Assembly (NCBI GenBank): GCA_009699615.1
Contig: WLNV01000131.1
Span: forward strand, 1 to 5,323
Source: Actinomycetota bacterium
GTDB lineage: Bacteria; Actinomycetota; Thermoleophilia; Solirubrobacterales; Solirubrobacteraceae
Length of the DNA: 5,323 nt
Direction: 5' to 3'
The notes under the pieces are model-generated. The model was not told the origin of the DNA, ran no database searches, and saw only the letters and a list, made by a program, of their open reading frames with translations. Below are positions 1 to 5,323 of this stretch, piece after piece (within the stretch, counting starts at the first letter, position 1; every line of letters starts with the position of its first letter). The position numbers and the translations under genes were made by a program.

Positions 1-1079
1 CGCGCCGCGAGGTTGCCGTACTCGTTGGCGAGCTCGTTCTCGTAGCGGGCCTCGAAGGCGGCAGCCGACACCGAGCCGTCAGCGCCGAACGGCACATCGC
101 GCAGCAGGTAGAAGCGCAGCGCATCGGCGCCGTAGCGCTCGATCACGGCGAATGGGTCGAGCACGTTGCCGAGCGACTTGCTCATCTTCTCGCCGTCCAT
201 CAGCAGGAAGCCGTGGACGAAGAGGTGCCGGGGCACGGGAAGGTCGGCGGCCATCAGTAGCGCCGGCCAGTAGATCGCGTGGAACTTGAGGATGTCCTTT
301 CCGATCAACTGATAATTGGCGGGCCAGAAGCGCTCGGTTAGATCCTCGCCCGGCTCGGCATAGGTCAAGGCCGTGTAGTAGTTGAGCAGTGCGTCCCACC
401 AGACGTAGACGGTCTGGTCAGGGTCCCACGGGAGAGGGATCCCCCAGTCGATTCCGCGGCGCGAGAGCGAAACGTCCTGCAGCCCACCGGCTAAGAATGA
501 GCGGGCCTCGTTGTAGCGCGTCTTTGGCTGCACGAAGTCGGGTTGGCCATCGAACAGCTCTTCGAGCCGCTCCTGAAATGCCGAGAGCTGGAAGAACCAG
601 TTCTGTTCGTTCTCGCGCGTCAGTTCGATCCCGTGGATCGGGCAGGTGTTGCCCTCTGCAACCTCTTGCGCGGTCTTGAAGTCAGCGCAGCGAGGGCAGT
701 ACCAGCCTTCGTAGGTGCCTTCGAAGACGTATCCGTTTGCCTTCACGCGTTCGAGAATCTCCTGCACCGCGGCGACGTGCTGCTCATCGCTGGTGCGGAT
801 GAAGAAGTCATTGCTGGCCTCCAGCTGCGGCATCAGCGCGCGGAAGCGTTCGGCGTTCTGATCGGCGAGCGCCTGCGGCTCGACTCCCGCGGCGGCTGCG
901 GCCAGCGCGACAGGCTCGCCGTGCTCGTCGGTGCCGGTCAGGAAGAAGACGTCATCGCCGCGTTGGCGGTGATGACGGGCAAGCACGTCGGCCGCAATCG
1001 ACGTGTAGGCGTGCCCCAAGTGAGGAGCAGCGTTGACGTAGTAGATCGGTGTAGTTACGTAAAAAGCGGGCCGGGCCAT
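1..1079 (-). CDS. metG: Methionyl-tRNA synthetase, N-terminal 359 residues (C-terminus beyond left edge)
   Basis: Cytoplasmic class I aminoacyl-tRNA synthetase that charges tRNA-Met with methionine using ATP, needed for initiation and elongation. Reading the minus strand gives 359 uninterrupted residues. The class I signature HLGH is at residues 20-23 after the typical N-terminus FYVTTPIYYVN. GTDEHG is at 49-54. A zinc knuckle CPRC...CPIH (C128, C131, C146, H149) sits in the connective peptide, the single-zinc arrangement of the Thermus type. VWWDALLNYY forms part of the methionine/adenylate pocket, and KMSKS lies at about 298-302 (bases 174-188). The anticodon-binding domain has only begun when the window ends. 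The start at 1079 is chosen because homologues begin just before FYVTTPIYY. An in-frame ATG at 1109 would add ten residues. No Shine-Dalgarno sequence is visible before either start, but TAGCGT lies 8 bases before 1079. It follows the M23-like gene by 50 bases on the same strand. The family assignment is essentially certain. Confidence 0.97.
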   Translation of the reverse strand, partial: MARPAFYVTTPIYYVNAAPHLGHAYTSIAADVLARHHRQRGDDVFFLTGTDEHGEPVALAAAAAGVEPQALADQNAERFRALMPQLEASNDFFIRTSDEQHVAAVQEILERVKANGYVFEGTYEGWYCPRCADFKTAQEVAEGNTCPIHGIELTRENEQNWFFQLSAFQERLEELFDGQPDFVQPKTRYNEARSFLAGGLQDVSLSRRGIDWGIPLPWDPDQTVYVWWDALLNYYTALTYAEPGEDLTERFWPANYQLIGKDILKFHAIYWPALLMAADLPVPRHLFVHGFLLMDGEKMSKSLGNVLDPFAVIERYGADALRFYLLRDVPFGADGSVSAAAFEARYENELANEYGNLAA

Positions 1080-1087
1080 CGCGCTGA

Positions 1088-1093
1088 ACGCTA
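1088..1093 (-). promoter_or_regulatory. Possible -10 element for metG (leaderless type)
   Basis: On the minus strand TAGCGT fits TAnnnT and ends 8 bases before the ATG at 1079, the same spacing as the hexamer before the M23-like gene. There is no recognisable -35 and no Shine-Dalgarno sequence. It would give metG its own transcript starting at or next to its start codon, and it favours 1079 over 1109 as the start. The match is minimal, so this is weak evidence on its own. Confidence 0.3.
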
Positions 1094-1129
1094 GCGGGCG
1101 CGCAGGCATGCGGCGAGACCATCATCAGA

Positions 1130-1834
1130 TCACTGCCGACGCTGCGGCTGAGCGACCGCGACAGCCAGCCTCGCGCGGCGCTCGCGGCGCCCTCCCAACG
1201 CGATCCCCGCGCCGATCGCGGCGCCACTGATCCCAAGGCCGAGCCAGGCAGCTCCGATCAACCATGGTGCCTGCGGCCGAGCCTGATTCGTCGCGGCGAA
1301 TCCCGCCCGCACCGACGGCTGCGGCGCCGACGGTATACGGCTTCCGCGTGGCGCCAGCGGCGCTAGCGGCGCGGCCTGCGGAGGCGCCGCGAGCAGTGCC
1401 AGCGGGTCGCGGTAGCCGTCACGCTCGCTCGCGACGCGCGCGCCGATGCTGAGCTCCCCGTCAGAGCCCAGCGAGCCGACCGGTTGCCCGGCGACGAGTG
1501 CCTCGCCGCGACTCACATCGGCGTGTGCCAAGCCGAGCTCGGTCGCAGCCAGCTTGCCGCAGCGCAGCGTCACGCCGCGGCGCCGGTCGGGCAACAGTCC
1601 GGCGAAGCTGACAACACCGCTGCATGGTGCCAACACGCTGGCACCGGGGGTACCCGTCAGCGTCACCCCGCGCCGTGCGCCGGCGCGGTACGGATCGCTG
1701 CGATCGAAGTCGAAGCGTCTGCTCAAGCGGTGCTCAACCAGCGGCCATTGCCACTGGGCTGCCTCGGCCGCCAGCGGGCTGACGAGCAGCGCGAGAAGCA
1801 CGAGCGCAAAACAGCGGAGGGAGGAGCCGGTCAT
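1130..1834 (-). CDS. Secreted, membrane-anchored M23/LytM-like protein with degenerate zinc site
   Basis: Protein of 234 residues. A signal peptide covers about residues 1-26 (hydrophobic FALVLLALLVSPLAAEAA). A LytM/M23-like beta fold spans about 28-148. An Ala/Pro-rich linker follows at about 149-190. A C-terminal membrane helix lies at about 191-213, followed by an Arg-rich cytoplasmic tail. The fold is recognised from the series RRGVTL, GASVLAPCSGVVSFAG, LGLAHADVSRGEALVAGQPVGSLG and DPLALL, which parallels HRGVDL, GTPVRAAADGTVSFAG and the V-GD-V--GQ-IG-LG segment of M23 proteins. The zinc ligands are missing: the His and Asp of HxxxD are R54 and T58, and the last HxH is replaced around S129. 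H104 may match the conserved non-ligand His. It is therefore probably not an endopeptidase but a cell-wall-binding or regulatory protein, as known for EnvC/NlpD-type degenerate LytM domains. It lies 50 bases upstream of metG and is divergent from the fusion gene. The ATG at 1834 is supported by the signal peptide beginning there. Confidence 0.85.
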   Translation of the reverse strand: MTGSSLRCFALVLLALLVSPLAAEAAQWQWPLVEHRLSRRFDFDRSDPYRAGARRGVTLTGTPGASVLAPCSGVVSFAGLLPDRRRGVTLRCGKLAATELGLAHADVSRGEALVAGQPVGSLGSDGELSIGARVASERDGYRDPLALLAAPPQAAPLAPLAPRGSRIPSAPQPSVRAGFAATNQARPQAPWLIGAAWLGLGISGAAIGAGIALGGRRERRARLAVAVAQPQRRQ

Positions 1835-1842
1835 CAGCGCCG

Positions 1843-1848
1843 AGATTA
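1843..1848 (-). promoter_or_regulatory. Possible -10 element for the M23-like gene (leaderless type)
   Basis: On the minus strand TAATCT fits the actinobacterial -10 consensus TAnnnT and ends 8 bases before the ATG at 1834. Transcription would start at or just before the start codon, giving a leaderless or nearly leaderless mRNA, which fits the lack of a Shine-Dalgarno sequence. No clear -35 was found. Confidence 0.4.
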
Positions 1849-1895
1849 GGTTCGATACTCCGGTTTTGAGGAGATCTTGCGACTACCGCTTGCAG

Positions 1896-1944
1896 CCCGT
1901 TTCAGTCGCGCAACAGCTGCCGTGCTCAGAGCGATCGAAACGGG
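1896..1944. repeat. Imperfect inverted repeat, candidate operator
   Basis: The left arm CCCGTTTCAGTCGC (1896-1909) and the reverse complement of the right arm GCGATCGAAACGGG (1931-1944) agree at 12 of 14 positions. The outer 8 bases are identical. The arms are 21 bases apart and the arm centres are 35 bases apart. The pair lies in the divergent intergenic region, upstream of the -10-like hexamer for the fusion gene, where a transcription factor could act on both promoters. A hairpin is possible but the 21-base loop makes protein binding the likelier role. The binding factor is unknown. Confidence 0.45.
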
Positions 1945-1977
1945 TGCTCGTCGCCCAGCGCCGAAGCCTCCGACCGC

Positions 1978-1983
1978 TACGAT
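1978..1983 (+). promoter_or_regulatory. Possible -10 element for the phosphoramidate operon (leaderless type)
   Basis: TACGAT fits TAnnnT and is followed by 6 bases before the GTG at 1990. A transcript from it would begin at about the G of GTG, so the gene would be read leaderless. There is no purine-rich ribosome binding site in front of the GTG, which agrees. No clear -35 hexamer lies 16-18 bases upstream. Confidence 0.45.
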
Positions 1984-1989
1984 TTCGAC

Positions 1990-4900
1990 GTGTCTGCCGC
2001 GACAAATACCCCGCTCGCGGTGATCCTTGGGGCAGGCCGCGCGGTTTGGGGCGGCCTCCCGTCTGCCGTAGTCGACATTCCGGAGCACGGCCGCGTGCTC
2101 GACTGGACGCTCGCCGCGCTGTCGGTGCTGGAGGATGTCGAAGTCCGCTTTGTCGGCGGTTACCGCGCCGAAGAGGTACTCCAGCGCTATCCGGATGTGC
2201 AGATTGTGCTCAACCCGGAGTGGCAGCACAGCGGCCCGGCCGGCTCGCTGGCCCTGGCCGGTCTCGACGCCACACGGCCAACCTATGTCGCCTACTCCGA
2301 TGTGATTCTGCGCCCGGCATCGGTGGCCGCACTACGCGACACGCCGGGGCAAGTTGTCGTAGCCGTCGACTCGCACTGGCGCAGCCGCTACAGCGAGCGC
2401 TCGGCCGAAGACCTTGCCCATGCCGAGAAGGTTCTCGTCGGCGACGCAGGCGTCGAGCGGATCGGCCGAGAGCTGACAACCGACGACGCCACCGCCGAGC
2501 TGGCCGGGATCGTCCGTTTCGACCCCGATGCGCTCGAACTTGTCGTCCCGGCGCTTGCCGATGGTCGACTGGCGGCGAAGGCGACGCTGCCCGACATCGT
2601 CGCTTTCTGCCTCGATGCCGGCCTCAAGGTTGGCGCCGTTGACCTTGAAGGCGACTGGGCCGAGCTCGACGCCAAGCAGGATCTCGCCCGCTTCATCCTC
2701 GGCACGAAGGCTGAATCACTCGAGCGCCTGCGACCGATGGACCACGGCGGCGTGATCGGCGCGCAGGTCTCATTCACGGCCGAGCGATGGGCGACCGAGC
2801 CAAAGGCAATAACGGACCAGATTCTCGATCAGCTCCCCGGCGAGCGGCTGATAGTGCGCAGCAGCGCGCGCTCGGAGGACGGCTGGCTCGAATCCGGCGC
2901 CGGTCGCTACACCAGCATCCTTGACGTCGAGCGAACGACCCCAGCGCTGACCGAGGCGATCAGCGATGTGCTCGCCTCCTATGGAACGGCAGCCGATGAC
3001 GATCAGGTACTCGTCCAAGAGATGCTGACCAACGTCGTGATGAGCGGCGTCGTGATGACGCGCACTCACGCCACCGGAGCGCCCTATTACGTGATCAATT
3101 ACGACGATTCATCGCAGGACACCGACGCCGTCACAGCCGGCCGCGACGTGCGCACACTTGTCGTCCATCGCAGCGGCGAAACCCCAGCGGGCGTTCCCGC
3201 GACGCTGGCCGGCGTGCTGGACACGGTGCGCCGGATCGAAGGCCTGATCGGCCACGATTCACTCGACATCGAGTTTGCCGTCTGCGGCGACAAGACGCAC
3301 GTCCTGCAGGCGCGGCCAATCGTGATGGCGCACGGCCCCGCGGCGGTCGCCGACGGTGACGTCGACGAGGTAATCGCCCAGACCAAGAAGGCGCTGCTCG
3401 AGCGGGGCGCTCCCGGACCCACGATCCTTGGTGCGAGCCCCCGCTTCAGCGTGATGAGCGACTGGAATCCGGCCGAGATCATCGGCACGACGCCAAAGCA
3501 GCTCGCTGCAAGCCTCTACCGCTACCTCGTCACGGACGAAGTTTGGGCGCAGCAGCGTGCCGAGTACGGCTACCGCGACGTGCGTCCCTGCGCGCTGCTC
3601 TTCGATGTCGCCGGCCACCCCTACGTCGATGTTCGCGCCAGCTTCAACTCGTTTATTCCGGCCGCGCTCCCCGACGAGCTTGCCGAGCGCCTCGTTGAGA
3701 GCTACCTCGCACAGCTCGAAGCGAAGCCCGAGCTCCACGACAAGGTCGAGTTCGACATCCTCCTCACCTGTCTGACCCCCGACTTCGCCACTAGTTCGCA
3801 GCGGCTGCTCGATTCGGGCCTCAGCGCAGAAGAGATTGGCGCGCTCAAGGATGCCCTGCGTGAGATCACGGCCGCGGGGATCGCACGCGTCGACGACGAC
3901 CTTGCTGTGCTGCCCGAACTAACCGCGACGATCGACGGAATTGAAGCCTCAGAGCTGACGCCCTTGGAGCGCGCCGCAGCCCAGCTGGATGCCGCGCGCC
4001 GGACAGGCACGCCGGTCTTTGCCCACCTCGCCCGCGCCGGCTTTGTCGCCGCCAGCCTGCTGCGCTCGTTGGTAGCGACCGGCGCGCTGCCGGCCGATGA
4101 GGCCGACCGCTTCCTCGCCTCGGTCGAAACCGTGCTTGGCAGCTTGCGCAGCGACGCATGGGCGGTCAAGCAGGGAAGCCTCAGCTGGGACGAGCTGGTC
4201 GCCCGCTACGGCCACCTGCGCCCGGGCACCTACGACATCACTTCGCCTTGGTACGCCGGAGCCGCGGAGGAATACCTCGGGCCGATAGTCGAGCGGGCGA
4301 GCGAACCACCGGCGCCGACGAAGTTCGAATGGCAGCCGCAGAGCGCCGCGGCGATTACGGCAGCGCTTGCCGACCTGGGCCTCGCTGTCGACGCCGACGA
4401 CTTCGACCACTTCGCTCGGGCGGCGATCTCCGGCCGCGAGGAAGGCAAGTTCGTCTTCACTCGAGCTCTCAGCCTGGCACTCGAGTCGATTGCCGATTAC
4501 GGCGCTTCGCTGCAGATCGGCCGCGACGAACTAGCTCACGTCGCAGTCGAGGATCTCTTACGATGCCGTGAAGTGCTGGCCGATCCGCGTGACTTCCTAC
4601 TCAGCCGCTCCGACGAGGGCGTCGAACTCCATCTGCTCAGTCAAGCGGTCTGCCTACCCGGCCAGCTCAGCGCCGGCAGCGACGTCAGCTGCTTTGAGCA
4701 AGACGAGGCCGAGCCGAACTTCGTCACCAACGGCGCGGTCCAGGCCGAGGTCGTAGTCGCCCCCGAGAGTCCGTCGGTAGATGTCGCTGGGAAGCTGGTC
4801 CTGATCCCAACCGCCGACCCCGGCTACGACTGGATGCTGGCGCGCAACATTGCCGGCCTGATCACGATGTACGGCGGTGCCAACTCGCACATGGCGGTGC

Positions 4901-5022
4901 GCGCCGCCGAACTGGGGCTGCCGGCCGCGATCGGCGTTGGTGAGACGCGCTTCAATGCGCTCGCCTCAGCCACCGTTGTCAGCCTTGACTGCTCCAGTCG
5001 AACGATCGAGATCCTCGGATGA
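1990..5022 (+). CDS. Fused nucleotidyltransferase and PEP-synthase-like kinase; probable CTP:phosphoglutamine cytidylyltransferase / L-glutamine kinase
   Basis: This is a two-enzyme fusion of 1010 residues. Residues 1-245 form a GT-A-fold nucleotidyltransferase: LAVILGAGR (9-17), NPEW (75-78), YSDV with probable metal ligand D104, DSHWRSRY (127-134), and WAELD with second metal ligand D227 before a DL-RF helix, as in LicC-type cytidylyltransferases. From about 246 it is PEP-synthase/PPDK-like: VRSSARSED (289-297), ESGAGRYTSILDV (301-313), VQEM (342-345), SGVVMTR (352-358), DIEFA (426-430) and LQARPI (439-444) make the ATP-grasp. The central domain has SDWNPAEIIG (490-499), SFNSFIP (551-557) and HDKVEFDI (583-590). 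YGGANSHMAV (961-970) marks the swivelling domain with phosphohistidine H967. The PEP/pyruvate TIM barrel of true PPDK is absent. The ~765-residue kinase part has about the length and order of C. jejuni glutamine kinase Cj1418, which makes glutamine phosphate, AMP and phosphate from ATP and glutamine. The N-terminal part would match Cj1416, which forms CDP-glutamine. GTG is the only plausible start after the in-frame stop at 1867. The substrate is inferred from family and neighbour. Confidence 0.85.
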   Translation: MSAATNTPLAVILGAGRAVWGGLPSAVVDIPEHGRVLDWTLAALSVLEDVEVRFVGGYRAEEVLQRYPDVQIVLNPEWQHSGPAGSLALAGLDATRPTYVAYSDVILRPASVAALRDTPGQVVVAVDSHWRSRYSERSAEDLAHAEKVLVGDAGVERIGRELTTDDATAELAGIVRFDPDALELVVPALADGRLAAKATLPDIVAFCLDAGLKVGAVDLEGDWAELDAKQDLARFILGTKAESLERLRPMDHGGVIGAQVSFTAERWATEPKAITDQILDQLPGERLIVRSSARSEDGWLESGAGRYTSILDVERTTPALTEAISDVLASYGTAADDDQVLVQEMLTNVVMSGVVMTRTHATGAPYYVINYDDSSQDTDAVTAGRDVRTLVVHRSGETPAGVPATLAGVLDTVRRIEGLIGHDSLDIEFAVCGDKTHVLQARPIVMAHGPAAVADGDVDEVIAQTKKALLERGAPGPTILGASPRFSVMSDWNPAEIIGTTPKQLAASLYRYLVTDEVWAQQRAEYGYRDVRPCALLFDVAGHPYVDVRASFNSFIPAALPDELAERLVESYLAQLEAKPELHDKVEFDILLTCLTPDFATSSQRLLDSGLSAEEIGALKDALREITAAGIARVDDDLAVLPELTATIDGIEASELTPLERAAAQLDAARRTGTPVFAHLARAGFVAASLLRSLVATGALPADEADRFLASVETVLGSLRSDAWAVKQGSLSWDELVARYGHLRPGTYDITSPWYAGAAEEYLGPIVERASEPPAPTKFEWQPQSAAAITAALADLGLAVDADDFDHFARAAISGREEGKFVFTRALSLALESIADYGASLQIGRDELAHVAVEDLLRCREVLADPRDFLLSRSDEGVELHLLSQAVCLPGQLSAGSDVSCFEQDEAEPNFVTNGAVQAEVVVAPESPSVDVAGKLVLIPTADPGYDWMLARNIAGLITMYGGANSHMAVRAAELGLPAAIGVGETRFNALASATVVSLDCSSRTIEILG

Positions 5023-5323
5023 GCGTCGGCGCGCAGCGGGCCGTCATTAGTCAGCGGGTGGAGGTCTTTGCCGATCGCGACGAGCGCCGTGACGCGCTCG
5101 ACCAGCGCTGGGCGCTGCTGCTCGAATCGCTCGGCCTGATTGCGCTGCCGATGCCCAACTCGCTGGCCGACCCGGCCGCTTGGCTCGCCGCAGCCGACCC
5201 GTCTTTGATCGTCCTGACCGGCGGCAATGACCTCGCCCATCTCGTCGATGGGCCCGACGCCGCTCCGGAGCGCGACCGCACCGAAGCGCTGCTGCTGCAG
5301 CACGCAAGCGAACAAGAGATCCC
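5019..5323 (+). CDS. Class I glutamine-amidotransferase-like hydrolase, N-terminus; probable gamma-glutamyl-CDP-amidate hydrolase (runs off right edge)
   Basis: Only the first 101 codons are present. SQRVEV (11-16), RRDALDQRW (23-31) and LTGGNDLAHL (66-75), followed by PERDRTE (83-89), are the pattern of the Cj1417 branch of peptidase C26 / class I glutamine amidotransferases. GGND is the oxyanion-loop region, and the catalytic Cys (in a GxCRG-type elbow) and the His/Glu pair would lie beyond the window. In C. jejuni the enzyme hydrolyses CDP-L-glutamine to cytidine diphosphoramidate and glutamate. The start ATG overlaps the TGA of the fusion gene (ATGA at 5019-5022), so the two are probably cotranscribed and translationally coupled. 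There is no good ribosome binding site of its own. The general fold is clear. The specific substrate rests on the adjacent kinase/cytidylyltransferase. A generic gamma-glutamyl-GABA (PuuD-like) hydrolase is the alternative, but the RRDALDQRW segment and the context argue against it. Confidence 0.85.
   Translation, partial: MSVGAQRAVISQRVEVFADRDERRDALDQRWALLLESLGLIALPMPNSLADPAAWLAAADPSLIVLTGGNDLAHLVDGPDAAPERDRTEALLLQHASEQEI

Larger units (their letters stand above)
1835..1989. promoter_or_regulatory. Divergent promoter region between the M23-like gene and the phosphoramidate operon
   Basis: A 155-base gap lies between two divergent start codons. It must carry promoters for both directions unless one is transcribed from further away. 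It contains a TAnnnT hexamer close to each start codon and an imperfect inverted repeat at 1896-1944. No convincing -35 boxes, Shine-Dalgarno sequences or RNA genes were seen in it. Confidence 0.6.

Noticed and set aside
543..1094. A 183-codon plus-strand frame with a fairly protein-like composition.
   Set aside because: It is antisense to metG, whose catalytic motifs are unmistakable. The sensible composition reflects mirrored codon structure.
1080..1109. Longer metG start at the in-frame ATG at 1109.
   Set aside because: It would add ten residues not expected in the family before FYVTTPIYY. No ribosome binding site supports it, and the -10-like hexamer would fall inside the coding region.
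1080..1129. Terminator or regulatory RNA between the M23-like gene and metG.
   Set aside because: The 50 bases hold no strong GC hairpin followed by a T-run. A T-box leader would need far more room.
1846..2229. A 127-codon minus-strand frame crossing the intergenic region into the fusion gene.
   Set aside because: No family pattern is visible. It is antisense to the well-supported nucleotidyltransferase domain and would cover the divergent promoter region.
1446..2642. A 398-codon open frame on the plus strand spanning the end of the M23-like gene, the intergenic region and the start of the fusion gene.
   Set aside because: Its product is Arg/Ser/Pro-rich with no recognisable motif, and it overlaps two genes with clear domain signatures in other frames. 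It is a by-product of high GC content.
2725..5022. Ordinary PEP synthase, PPDK or rifampicin phosphotransferase.
   Set aside because: The ATP-grasp and phosphohistidine domains fit all of these. However, no PEP/pyruvate barrel follows the His domain, a nucleotidyltransferase is fused in front, and a Cj1417-like hydrolase follows, which together favour glutamine kinase.
4824..5315. A 163-codon minus-strand frame over the end of the fusion gene and the hydrolase gene.
   Set aside because: It is antisense to the conserved phosphohistidine motif and to the TGGNDL-containing hydrolase, and shows no domain pattern.

Overview
The window is a GC-rich bacterial chromosome segment. The methionyl-tRNA synthetase reads like the Thermus/actinobacterial single-zinc type, and the M23-like protein beside it resembles an actinobacterial envelope protein. 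Together with the base composition this suggests a high-GC actinobacterium, perhaps of class Thermoleophilia. That placement is inferred from sequence flavour, not from a search.

Left half, minus strand (1-1834): a secreted, membrane-anchored M23/LytM-like protein with missing zinc ligands (1834-1130) is followed after 50 bases by metG (1079 to beyond the left edge). metG has all catalytic motifs. The end of metG lies outside the window.

Centre (1835-1989): a 155-base divergent intergenic region. It has a TAnnnT -10-like hexamer a few bases before each flanking start codon, with no Shine-Dalgarno sequence, and a 14-base imperfect inverted repeat (arms 1896-1909 and 1931-1944).

Right half, plus strand (1990-5323): a two-gene operon, running off the right edge. 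The first gene encodes a 1010-residue fusion. Its N-terminal domain is a nucleotidyltransferase (about residues 1-245). The remaining ~765 residues form a PEP-synthase/PPDK-like phosphotransferase with an ATP-grasp domain, a central domain and a swivelling phosphohistidine domain (His967). The second gene overlaps it by ATGA and encodes the N-terminus of a class I glutamine-amidotransferase-like hydrolase.

This trio matches the Campylobacter jejuni capsule phosphoramidate enzymes: Cj1416 (CTP:phosphoglutamine cytidylyltransferase), Cj1418 (L-glutamine kinase) and Cj1417 (gamma-glutamyl-CDP-amidate hydrolase). By that analogy the fusion would phosphorylate glutamine on its amide nitrogen and couple the product to CMP. 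The next protein would then cut off glutamate to leave cytidine diphosphoramidate, the donor for phosphoramidate decoration of a surface glycan. Here the kinase and cytidylyltransferase are one polypeptide, in an apparently actinobacterial, non-capsule-cluster setting next to a housekeeping gene. That is the most interesting feature of the window.
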